Assembly (NCBI RefSeq): GCF_003626535.1
Contig: NZ_RBAL01000001.1
Span: 558,001-622,000 of the forward strand
Reading direction: 5' to 3'
DNA from: Streptomyces hoynatensis
Lineage (GTDB): Bacteria; Actinomycetota; Actinomycetes; Streptomycetales; Streptomycetaceae
Length of the DNA stretch: 64,000 nucleotides
Shown in pieces: positions 53,049-60,857 of the stretch (its first letter is position 1; each line of letters opens with the position of its first letter). A program made the translations under genes and the position numbers. Below the pieces are notes generated by a model. The model was not told the origin of the DNA. It saw only the letters and a list, made by a program, of their open reading frames with translations, and did not search any database.

Positions 53049-54662
53049 TCAGTCGCAGGTCTTGCCGTCCTCGGGGACCTCTCCCTTGAGCAGGTAGGCG
53101 TTGGCCGTGTCGCGGACGCAGTCGTTGCCGCTGTTGTACGCGCCGTGCCCCTCGCCGTCGTAGACCAGCTCCACGCCCACGTCGTCGCCGAGCGCGTCCT
53201 TCATCCGCTCGGTGCCCTGGAAGGGGGTGGCCGGGTCGCCCTTCGTCCCGATCAGCAGGATGGGGGCCGAGCCCGCGGCGCCGACCTCGGGGTGGGCGCG
53301 CTGCCCCGCGAACGGCCAGTGGGTGCAGGACAGCAGCCCCCAGGCCATCGCCGGGCCGAAGACGGGCGAGGCGTCGGTGAACTCGTCCATCGACCGGCGC
53401 ACGTCCCGCTCGGAGTAGCGCTCGCTGGAGTCGGCGCAGCTGATCGCGGTGAGCGAGGACTGCAGGGTGGTGTACGTGCCGTCCGGGTTGCGGCCGTTCA
53501 TCGAGTCCGCCAGGGCGAGCAGCACGGTGCCGTCGGGGTCGTCCTCGTCCAGGGCGTCGTCCAGGCCCTGGGTCAGGTAGGGCCAGAAGTCCTGGGAGTA
53601 CAGCGACTGGGCGATGCCGCTCCAGGCCAGGGACTGGGTCAGCTTCCTGCCGTCGGGGTCCCTGGTCGGGATCGGGTGGTCCTTCAGGCGGTCGAGGAAG
53701 CGGGTGAGCCGGTCCTCGGCCTCGTCCTCGTCCTGGCCGAGGGGGCAGTCCTCGCTCTGGGTGCACTGGTCGAGGTAGTTGCCGAGGGCGAGCTGGAAGC
53801 CCTTGGCCTGGCCGAGGGCGCCGTCCTTGGCGGTGCCCGTGGGGTCCACCACGGCGTCGAGGAGCGCGCGGCCGACGCGGTGCGGGAAGAGGTGGGCGTA
53901 GACGCCGCCGAGTTCGGTCCCGTAGGAGATGCCGAAGTAGTGCAGCTTGTCGTCGCCGAGGACCTCGCGCATCAGGTCCATGTCGCGGGCGGTGGCGGTG
54001 GTGGTCAGGTGCGGCAGCAGGCTGCCCGCCTGGTCCTGGCAGCCGCGGTCGAAGTCGGCGAGCCGGCCGGAGAGGGCGCGGCGCTCGCGGGCGCCGTCGG
54101 GGACGGTGTCGGCGGCGAAGAACTCGTCGAGCTGCCCGTCGTCCAGGCACCGCACGCCCTCGCTGTCGCCGACGCCGCGGGGGTCGAAGCTGACCAGGTC
54201 GTAGCGGCGGTTGAGGTCGTCGTAGTCCTGGCCGAAGGCGGGCAGCGTGACCACGCCGGAGCCGCCTGGCCCGCCGAAGTTGAAGAGCAGCGAGCCGATG
54301 CGCTGGTCCGCGTCGCCCTTGCTGCGGGCGCGGATCATGGCGATGTCGATGGTCTGGCCGCCCGGGTCGGTGTAGTCGCGCGGCGCGGTCATCGTCGCGC
54401 ACTCCCACCGCTCGCCGTCGGGCAGCGGGCTCGGCGAGGTCTCGTCGTCGCCCTGGCTGGAGTCGGGCGGCGGGCAGGGCTGCCAGTCGAGGTCCTGCTC
54501 GGTGAACGAGGCGGGCAGGTCACGCGTGTCCGTGGCGTCCTCGTCGGCCGCCGGCCTGAGGCGTTCCGGCCGGGCGCCCTCTCCCTCCGCGGCGCAGCCG
54601 GCGGCGGCCAGCAGGAGGGTCGTGGTCACCAGGCACCGCGCGAACGGTCGGCCTCGGGTCAT
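53049..54662 (-). CDS. Secreted alpha/beta-hydrolase peptidase (tripeptidyl aminopeptidase type) lipoprotein
   Basis: Predicted lipoprotein of 537 residues (lipobox AAGC after a 17-residue hydrophobic stretch). The S33-like fold has FNFGGPGGSGV (oxyanion), YDLVSFDPRGVGDS, nucleophile elbow GISYGTELG, acid in GTKGDPATP and His in GEGHGAYNSG. It resembles the SlpD/SlpE tripeptidyl aminopeptidases of Streptomyces. The middle third has an acidic insertion (about residues 255-275). It would cleave N-terminal tripeptides from secreted proteins outside the cell. ATG with GGGAG 7 nt upstream. Confidence 0.9.
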   Translation of the reverse strand: MTRGRPFARCLVTTTLLLAAAGCAAEGEGARPERLRPAADEDATDTRDLPASFTEQDLDWQPCPPPDSSQGDDETSPSPLPDGERWECATMTAPRDYTDPGGQTIDIAMIRARSKGDADQRIGSLLFNFGGPGGSGVVTLPAFGQDYDDLNRRYDLVSFDPRGVGDSEGVRCLDDGQLDEFFAADTVPDGARERRALSGRLADFDRGCQDQAGSLLPHLTTTATARDMDLMREVLGDDKLHYFGISYGTELGGVYAHLFPHRVGRALLDAVVDPTGTAKDGALGQAKGFQLALGNYLDQCTQSEDCPLGQDEDEAEDRLTRFLDRLKDHPIPTRDPDGRKLTQSLAWSGIAQSLYSQDFWPYLTQGLDDALDEDDPDGTVLLALADSMNGRNPDGTYTTLQSSLTAISCADSSERYSERDVRRSMDEFTDASPVFGPAMAWGLLSCTHWPFAGQRAHPEVGAAGSAPILLIGTKGDPATPFQGTERMKDALGDDVGVELVYDGEGHGAYNSGNDCVRDTANAYLLKGEVPEDGKTCD

Positions 54663-54820
54663 GGCGTGGCTCCCATCGGTTGCTCCGGCAGGCTCATCGT
54701 GTGCGGGGCGCGCGCGGCCCCGCACGCCGGAGGAGGGCAACCGAGTGAGCCCCCAGCGCGCCTTGAGCGCCGGGGGCGGGGGGATGGTGTGGGGGGCGGT
54801 GGTGGGCCGGGGGCGCGCCC

Positions 54821-55666
54821 TCAGGAAGCGCGCTCCCGCCGGGGGCGCGGCGCGCGGCCGGGGGCCGCGGCCCGGCGGGGGGCGGGGCGGGCGGTGCCGA
54901 GCCAGCGGCCCCTGAGGGCGAACAGGACGGCCACGGCCACGGCGACCAGCAGCAGGGAGACCGCGGTGGCCCCGGCCGGGTCCCGCTGCAGCAGCAGGTA
55001 GACGTGCAGGGGGAGGGTCTGCGTGGTGCCGGGCAGGTTGCCCGCGAAGGTGATCGTGGCGCCGAACTCGCCCAGCGCCCGCGCCCAGCACAGCGCCGCC
55101 CCCGCGGCGAGCGAGGGCATCGTCATCGGCAGGGTCACGCTCCACAGCGTGCGCAGCGGCCCGGCCCCCATGGTGGCCGCCGCCTCCTCGAAGACCGGGT
55201 CGAGTCCCGCCAGGGCGCCCTCCAGGCTGATCACCAGGAAGGGCATCGCGACGAACACCGCCGCCACCACGGCGCCCGCGGTGCTGAACGGCAGCGTGAC
55301 GCCGAGGGATTCCAGGACCCCGCCGAGCAGGCCGCGCCGCCCCAGGCCCTGCAGCAGCGCGATGCCGGCCACCGTGGGCGGCAGCACCATCGGGAGCAGC
55401 ACCAGCGAGCGCAGCACGGCCTTGCCGGGGAAGTCGACGCGGGCGAGCAGCCAGGCCAGCGGCACGCCGAACGCCAGCGACACCAGCAGGGCCAGGAAGG
55501 ACACCCGGAGCGAGAGCCCCAGCGCCTGGCGGACCCCGGGGTCGGCGAGCCGTCCGGCGAGGTCCCCCCAGGGCGCGTCGGCGAGCACGCCCAGGAGCGG
55601 CACGAGCAGGAAGGCCGCGCCCGCCAGGGCGGGCAGCAGCAGGGTCAGCGGCGGTCGGCGGCGCAC
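54821..55666 (-). CDS. modB: Molybdate ABC transporter permease
   Basis: Permease of 281 residues, about six membrane spans. The ModB-type coupling region reads EEAAATMGAGPLRTLWSVTLP, followed by ARALGEFGATITFAGN, which is characteristic of ModB. Its Arg/Pro-rich C-terminus (about 30 residues) is unusual. GTG start 13 bases after the modA stop. No modC-type ATPase gene follows; the next gene is an unrelated peptidase. Confidence 0.9.
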   Translation of the reverse strand: MRRRPPLTLLLPALAGAAFLLVPLLGVLADAPWGDLAGRLADPGVRQALGLSLRVSFLALLVSLAFGVPLAWLLARVDFPGKAVLRSLVLLPMVLPPTVAGIALLQGLGRRGLLGGVLESLGVTLPFSTAGAVVAAVFVAMPFLVISLEGALAGLDPVFEEAAATMGAGPLRTLWSVTLPMTMPSLAAGAALCWARALGEFGATITFAGNLPGTTQTLPLHVYLLLQRDPAGATAVSLLLVAVAVAVLFALRGRWLGTARPAPRRAAAPGRAPRPRRERAS

Positions 55667-55679
55667 GGCGGGGCAGGGC

Positions 55680-56513
55680 TCAGGGGGCCTGGAAGCCGGC
55701 GTCCCGCAGCAGGCCCTGGGCCTCGTCCGAGAGCAGCCACGCGACGAACTCGGCGGCGGCGTCGTGGTGTTCGGAGCCGGTCAGGGCCGCGGCCGGGTAG
55801 GCGGCGGTGATGTTCTGGTCCTCGGGTATCGGCACGGCGCGCACGGAGTCCTCGCCCGCGGCGATGGCGTCGGTGGTGTAGACCAGCCCGGCGTCGGCCT
55901 CGCCGAGCTGCACCTTGCTGAGCACGGAGCGCACGTCGGTCTCCTCGGAGTCCGGGCTCACCTCCAGGTGCTGCCGGTCGAGGATCTCGCGCCCGTAGTG
56001 GCCCGCGGGGACGTCCTCCGCGGCCAGGACGAGCCGCAGGCCGGGGTCGGCCAGGTCGGCGAGGCTCGCCACCTGCCCGGGGTTGTCCGGCGGGGTGACG
56101 ATGGTCAGGGCGTTGCGGGCGAAGGTCTCCGGCGCGTCCGTCTGGCCGGCCAGGCTCTCCATGGTCTCGGTGCTGGCGGTGGCGAGCACGTCGGCGGGCG
56201 CCCCCTGCCGGATCTGGGCGACCAGGTCCTGCGAGCCGCCGTAGGAGAAGCGCAGCGTGGTGCCCGGGTGTTCCTCCTCGTAGACCTCGCCGGCCGCGTC
56301 GAAGACGTCGGTGAGCGAGGCGGCGGCGAGCACGGTGAGGGTGACGTCCTCGCCGCCCCCGGACGCGCCGTTTTCGTCTGCGTCGGAGTCACCGCCGCAG
56401 GCGCTCAGCGCCAGGACGGCCGCGGCGGCCGCCGCGAGCAGGAGCCGGGAGCGCCGGGCGGGGGCCGCTCTCCCGGCGGGGGAGGCCGTGGCGGGGGTCG
56501 CCGAGGGGGTCAT
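55680..56513 (-). CDS. modA: Molybdate ABC transporter substrate-binding lipoprotein
   Basis: Binding protein of about 277 residues. A basic N-terminus, hydrophobic segment and lipobox (LSAC) are followed by a Glu/Gly-rich linker and the ModA core: TVLAAASLTDVFDAAG, RFSYGGSQDLVAQI, GAPADVLATAS, GLVYTTDA. Oxyanion-contacting Ser residues are visible in SLTD and GGSQ. Start taken at ATG 56513; a GTG at 56522 overlapping the upstream stop is an alternative. Confidence 0.9.
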   Translation of the reverse strand: MTPSATPATASPAGRAAPARRSRLLLAAAAAAVLALSACGGDSDADENGASGGGEDVTLTVLAAASLTDVFDAAGEVYEEEHPGTTLRFSYGGSQDLVAQIRQGAPADVLATASTETMESLAGQTDAPETFARNALTIVTPPDNPGQVASLADLADPGLRLVLAAEDVPAGHYGREILDRQHLEVSPDSEETDVRSVLSKVQLGEADAGLVYTTDAIAAGEDSVRAVPIPEDQNITAAYPAAALTGSEHHDAAAEFVAWLLSDEAQGLLRDAGFQAP

Positions 56514-56518
56514 CGCGA

Positions 56519-56917
56519 TCACGTCCTGTCGATGTGCACGCTGGTGGCCTTCACCCGGGCCACGGCCTCCATGCCGACGGCCAGGCCGAGTTCCTCCACG
56601 GCCTCCCTGGTGACCAGGGACACCAGGCGGTGCGGGCCCGCCTGGATCTCCACCTGGGCGGCGACGTCGCCGAGCCGGACGGCGGTGATGATGCCGGGGA
56701 AGGCGTTGCGGGCCGAGGTGTACGGCTCCTCCTCCTGCCCGCTCGCCCCCTCCGCGGTGAGCGCGACGGCGAACGCGGCCAGGTCCTCGCCGTCGATCTG
56801 CCGCTTCCCGCTCGCGTCGCGGCGGGTCGGCAGGCGGCCGGAGTCGGCCCAGCGCCGCACCGTGTCCGGGCTGACGCCGAGCAGCCGGGCGGCCCGGCCG
56901 ATGCCGTAAGAACTCAT
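56519..56917 (-). CDS. Molybdate-responsive regulator with HTH and TOBE (molbindin) domains
   Basis: Protein of 132 residues. An N-terminal MerR/excisionase-type helix-turn-helix (YGIGRAARLLGVSPDTVRRW) is joined to a single C-terminal TOBE/Mop domain (RLGDVAAQVEIQAGPHRLVSL). It probably binds molybdate and controls its own operon with modA and modB. The ATG follows TAGCGT by 7 nt; there is no Shine-Dalgarno. This architecture is a one-domain analogue of ModE, with a different DNA-binding domain. Confidence 0.85.
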   Translation of the reverse strand: MSSYGIGRAARLLGVSPDTVRRWADSGRLPTRRDASGKRQIDGEDLAAFAVALTAEGASGQEEEPYTSARNAFPGIITAVRLGDVAAQVEIQAGPHRLVSLVTREAVEELGLAVGMEAVARVKATSVHIDRT

Positions 56918-56924
56918 GTGCGGC

Positions 56925-56954
56925 ACGCTAGGCGAGAACGACTCGCATCCGCAA
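56925..56954 (-). promoter_or_regulatory. Promoter of the molybdate regulator operon
   Basis: Reading the minus strand, TTGCGG (56954-56949) and TAGCGT (56930-56925) are 18 bp apart, with the ATG 7 nt further. This fits a leaderless HrdB-type promoter. Confidence 0.55.
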
Positions 56955-56987
56955 GGGAGTTCCGGATGAACACCTCGCATCTGCGAG
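56942..56987. promoter_or_regulatory. Paired palindromic operator of the molybdate regulator
   Basis: CTCGCATCTGCGAG (56974-56987) is a perfect 6-bp inverted repeat with a 2-bp centre. A variant, CTCGCATCCGCAAG, sits at 56942-56955, exactly over the -35 of the regulator promoter. The two are 32 bp apart, three helical turns. Occupancy would block the promoter, so autorepression is likely. Confidence 0.55.
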
Positions 56988-57004
56988 GGGCAGGGGGCGC
57001 CGGG

Positions 57005-57028
57005 GGCCCCGGGTTCTTGCCCGGGGCC
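57005..57028 (-). terminator. Hairpin terminator after the LPG-synthase-type gene
   Basis: GGCCCCGGG and CCCGGGGCC form a perfect 9-bp stem over TTCTTG, 10 bp after the stop of the minus-strand gene. Confidence 0.55.
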
Positions 57029-57037
57029 GCGGGGGCC

Positions 57038-60000
57038 TCAGATGTCGCCCCTTCTGGTGAGGTGGGTGAAGGCCAGCCAGCCGGGCAGCACCGGCAGCCA
57101 CAGGGTCATCAGCCGGTACAGCAGGACGGCGCCGAGGGCGGCGTGGTCGGGGACCCCGAACGCGGCGAGGCCGGCGCTGAGCGTCAGCTCCACCGCGCCG
57201 ATGCCGCCCGGGGTCGGCGCGGCCGAGCCGAGGGCGTTGCCCGCGAGGAAGACCACGGCGATGGTCGGGTAGCTCAGCTCCCAGCCGAAGGCGCGCAGCG
57301 AGGCGTCCAGGCACATGACGAACGCCAGGGTCATCAGCAGGACCCCGCCGATCCCCGACAGGAGCTGCCTCGGCTGCTGCACCACGTCCAGCATCCGCGG
57401 CACCACCCCGGCGAACAGCGTCCTTATCCGCTCGCCGACGGTCTTGCGCAGCCGCGGCACCGCGGTGACGATCAGCACCGCGACCGCCGCCGTCAGCAGG
57501 CCGCCGATGACCGTGCGGGAGGGGGAGAGGCTCGGGGTGTGCTCGGTGCCGGTGAGGTAGCCGAAGGAGAGCAGCAGCAGGATGGAGCTGCCGAAGTTCA
57601 GCAGCTGGCAGGCGCCGACGCTGGCGACGGCGTGCCCGGGGCGCAGGCCCTGGCGCTGGAGGTAGCGGGTGTTGAGGGCGACGCCGCCGATGGCGGAGGG
57701 GGCGACGATCTTGACGAAGGAGCCGGCGACCTGGGCCAGCACGGTCCGCCGGAAGGCGACCTTCTCCGGCACGAAGCCGAGCAGGCTCATCGCCGCCGCG
57801 ACATAGGTGAGCGCGGAGAACCCGGCCGCGACGATCACCCAGCCCCAGTTCGCGCCCTCCCAGACCCGTTTGAACTCCGGGTTGATCAGCTGGATCGTCA
57901 GGAAGTAGCCGGCGAAGACCGCGGCGATGATGCTGATGAGGTTGCGCGGGCTGATCCGCTCGATCCTGGCCGGCTCTATCGGGGCCTGCGGCCTGATCAG
58001 CAGCACCTGCCGGCGGATCAGGGACAGCAGGTCGGGCTCCTTGGCCCGCTCGAGCGCCTCCTCCATCACCTGCTTCTCGGCCTGCCGCGCGGCCTTGACG
58101 GTCTTGCGGTCGGCGTTCTCCGGCAGGCTGCCGCGCGCCTCCCGGTAGGCGCGAGTGGCGTCCAGCACCGCCTGCCGCTCCCGCTGCGCGCGCTCGCGCG
58201 CCAGCTGGCGCAGGGTGGCCCTGGTCGCTCGGCTGAGCGCGATCGGCTGGAGCAGCGGCAGGCTGTCGGCGACCGCGTCCGGGCCCAGGACCGCCACCGC
58301 GGCGGCCACCGCGCGCTCGGCGCCGACCCGCAGGCCGAAGGTGACCACCAGCTGGGCGACGTCCATCCGCAGCGGCAGGTCGCCGGCGGCGATCTCCCCG
58401 CCGCGCAGGTCCGTCAGGTACACCTTCCCGAGCCGGTCCACGAGCAGCGAGTGGCCGTCGAGCCTGCGGTGCGCGATGCGCCGGGTCTGCAGGGCCCGCA
58501 CCTGCCGCCAGGCGGTGCGCATCAGCTCGTCGCTGATCCGCTCGTCGGGCAGCGCGTCCAGGCTCCGCCCGCCGACGTGCTCGTAGGCCAGCATCACCGC
58601 GTCCGGGCCCAGCTCCGCGGTGGCCACGAGCCGGGGGACGTTGGCCCCTGCGGCGCTCGCCGCGTAGGCCAGCAGCGCCTCCTGCTCCAGGGCCTGCCGC
58701 AGCGAGGGCAGGCTGCGGCGCTGGGTGATGCCCCGCAGCGCCAGCTGCCGCCAGACCCGGTAGAAGAAGCCCTGGGCCTGCTGGGCGCGGTCCACGACGG
58801 TGACGTCGAGCGGCGGCCCGGCGTCCATCGTCACCAGGTAGCGGCGGGTGGGCTCGGTGTGGTCGTGCCGCTCGCGCCGCTCGGCCTCGGCCGGGTCCTC
58901 GGCGCGGCGGGCGCCCAGGGGGTGGAAGCCGGCGCGGCGCAGCCCGGCGAGGAGCTGGTTGCCGGTGGGCCTGACGTTGGGGGTGCCGACCGTGTACAGC
59001 GTGGCGTAGGCGATGGTCCAGCCGATGAGGGCGGTGACGACGATCGCGAAGGGCGTCGTGTAGCCGGCGAACAGGGCCGCGAAGCCGTCCACGAGCAGGA
59101 CCGCCCACATGGCGAGCCGCCAGCGCGGCCGGTGGGTCATGCCGACGGCGGTGGCGTAGGCGATGACGGGCGCCAGGTAGCCGTGCACCGGGTCGGTCAG
59201 CTGCCCGCCGGGCGCCTGCCTGGTCAGGGCGTTCTGCACGGAGTCGGGGGAGAGGCGGGCGACCCACAGGCTGAAGGAGAGGGAGACGCCGTGCGCGAGC
59301 ACGGCGGCCAGCACGCCGTCCGCGATCCGCAGTCCGTCCCGCTTGACCAGGCGCTCGATGGCGAACGCCACGGGCACCACGAGCACGGCCGCGCTGGAGA
59401 CGAAGCCGGCGAAGCTGATCAGCAGCGAGGGGGCCTGCTCGGCGCCCTTGTCTACGTCTCGCTCGATGCCCTCGGTGGTGCCGATCGCCCAGGTGGCCAG
59501 GGCCAGCACCAGCGCGATGCCGAGCAGCCCGAGCAGCACCCGCAGCAGGTCGGCCGGGCGGTGTACCCGGGCGGCGAGGATCGGCTCGTCCACCTGGAGG
59601 TGACCCGGCGGCTCCCCGGGGCCGCGCTGCGGGCGTCCGCCGCGGGCGGAGCGCGGCAGCCGGGCCCGGGCGGGGGAGCGTGCGGCCCGGCCGCCTGCCG
59701 CGGCCAGACCCGCGTCGGCGCCGGGGGAGATCAGCGGCTCCTCCCGCGTCGCGGGCGCGTCGTCCGGAGCCTCCCGACTGCCGGGGGCGGCGGAGGCGGC
59801 GGGGCCGGCGGGCCGGGGCGGCTCTTCGTCCTGCTCCCGCCCCCGGGGCGGGCGTGACTCCCCGCTCTCCCGGCCGGTGGCCGCCGGGCGGTCAGGCGGC
59901 GCGCCCGGCTCGCCGGCGGCCGGTGGCTCCCGGTCCTCGCCGCGCGCGCCGGGGCGTGCGCCGGCCTGCGGCCGGGTCGGTCCCCCGGCCGCGTCTCGCG

Positions 60001-60058
60001 TCCGGCCGCCGGTCCGCTCGTCCGGTCGCTGTGCCCGCTCTTCCTCGCCCCGTATCAC
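57038..60058 (-). CDS. Large membrane protein: kinase-like domain fused to LPG-synthase (UPF0104) transmembrane domain
   Basis: Protein of about 1006 residues. A Pro/Arg/Glu-rich, probably disordered N-terminus (about 170 residues) is followed by six or so membrane spans. A cytoplasmic domain (about 380-640) resembles atypical kinases: LVTMDAGPPLDVTVVDRAQ, an HRRLDGHSLLVDRLGKVYL segment where kinases have HRD...N, and a DLRGG in place of DFG. A linker of charged helices leads to the C-terminal lysylphosphatidylglycerol-synthase-type membrane domain with APSAIGGVALNTRYLQ and GSAAPTPGGIGAVE. Function unknown; lipid or envelope-related. GTG start with AGGGAA upstream. Confidence 0.83.
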   Translation of the reverse strand: MIRGEEERAQRPDERTGGRTRDAAGGPTRPQAGARPGARGEDREPPAAGEPGAPPDRPAATGRESGESRPPRGREQDEEPPRPAGPAASAAPGSREAPDDAPATREEPLISPGADAGLAAAGGRAARSPARARLPRSARGGRPQRGPGEPPGHLQVDEPILAARVHRPADLLRVLLGLLGIALVLALATWAIGTTEGIERDVDKGAEQAPSLLISFAGFVSSAAVLVVPVAFAIERLVKRDGLRIADGVLAAVLAHGVSLSFSLWVARLSPDSVQNALTRQAPGGQLTDPVHGYLAPVIAYATAVGMTHRPRWRLAMWAVLLVDGFAALFAGYTTPFAIVVTALIGWTIAYATLYTVGTPNVRPTGNQLLAGLRRAGFHPLGARRAEDPAEAERRERHDHTEPTRRYLVTMDAGPPLDVTVVDRAQQAQGFFYRVWRQLALRGITQRRSLPSLRQALEQEALLAYAASAAGANVPRLVATAELGPDAVMLAYEHVGGRSLDALPDERISDELMRTAWRQVRALQTRRIAHRRLDGHSLLVDRLGKVYLTDLRGGEIAAGDLPLRMDVAQLVVTFGLRVGAERAVAAAVAVLGPDAVADSLPLLQPIALSRATRATLRQLARERAQRERQAVLDATRAYREARGSLPENADRKTVKAARQAEKQVMEEALERAKEPDLLSLIRRQVLLIRPQAPIEPARIERISPRNLISIIAAVFAGYFLTIQLINPEFKRVWEGANWGWVIVAAGFSALTYVAAAMSLLGFVPEKVAFRRTVLAQVAGSFVKIVAPSAIGGVALNTRYLQRQGLRPGHAVASVGACQLLNFGSSILLLLSFGYLTGTEHTPSLSPSRTVIGGLLTAAVAVLIVTAVPRLRKTVGERIRTLFAGVVPRMLDVVQQPRQLLSGIGGVLLMTLAFVMCLDASLRAFGWELSYPTIAVVFLAGNALGSAAPTPGGIGAVELTLSAGLAAFGVPDHAALGAVLLYRLMTLWLPVLPGWLAFTHLTRRGDI

Positions 60059-60285
60059 TGGCCGCTTCCCTGGGTTTCCTGGGACCTTTCCCCTCGTGCC
60101 GGAGCTGCCGGCCGGCCCTCCCCCGCAAGGCTCGCCGCAACCGCCCCACCGGGCGGCACGGGCGGGACCGCGCGCGCCGCGGCCCGAACGAATGTGCGCA
60201 GGGCGGGGCCGGTCCGACGGGCCCGGCTGGGACGATAGTGGCACGTGCGAAGCCCCCGCGGGGCAGGTCCGTGACATACGGCACC

Positions 60286-60741
60286 ATGGCGTTCATGCCC
60301 GACGAGCCCGAGCGGACCGGCCAGGCCGGCCACCCGCTGCCCGAACTCCCGGATTACGCCGACCGCGTCCTCACCCTCACCGAGAGCATCCCTCCCGGGT
60401 GCGTGCTCACCTACGGTGACGTCGCCCGGCGGATCGGCGAGGGCGGGCCGCGGCAGGTGGGGCGGGTGATGGCGGTGTACGGCGGCGCGGTGCCCTGGTG
60501 GCGCGTGATCCGCGCCGACGGGGTCCTGCTGCCCGGGCACGAGAGGCAGGCGCTGGAGCACTACCGGGCGGAGGGAACTCCGTTGCGCGAGCCGGGAGGT
60601 GCGGATCGCGCCGCGCGCCCCCGCGTGGACCTGCGCCGGGCGCGCTGGGACGGCGGCTGGGAGGCCACCCCGCCCGGCGAGGCCGAGGCCCGCGACGCCC
60701 TGGACCCGGCCCTCCGCGAGGCGCCGGGCCGGGCGGGCTGA
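60286..60741 (+). CDS. Alkyltransferase-like protein (ATL, MGMT family)
   Basis: Small MGMT-fold DNA-binding protein of about 151 residues. The DNA-binding region is VLTYGDVARRIGEGGPRQVGRVM. The position of the acceptor Cys (PCHR in true transferases) reads PWWRV, so it cannot remove alkyl groups and belongs to the alkyltransferase-like group that flags O6-alkylguanine for repair. Start uncertain: ATG 60286 is used; GTG 60271 and ATG 60295 are close alternatives. Adjacent to a helicase-nuclease gene, as Rv3204 near Rv3202c/Rv3201c (from memory). Confidence 0.85.
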   Translation: MAFMPDEPERTGQAGHPLPELPDYADRVLTLTESIPPGCVLTYGDVARRIGEGGPRQVGRVMAVYGGAVPWWRVIRADGVLLPGHERQALEHYRAEGTPLREPGGADRAARPRVDLRRARWDGGWEATPPGEAEARDALDPALREAPGRAG

Positions 60742-60857
60742 GCCCCCGAAGCGGGAGCGCGGGCCCCTCACCCGAGCCCACCGGGTACGCGCGAGAAGCG
60801 CTGCGCCCCACGTGCCGACTGGCGTACCGTCTTCTCATCCGTCCCAGAGAATCCGCG

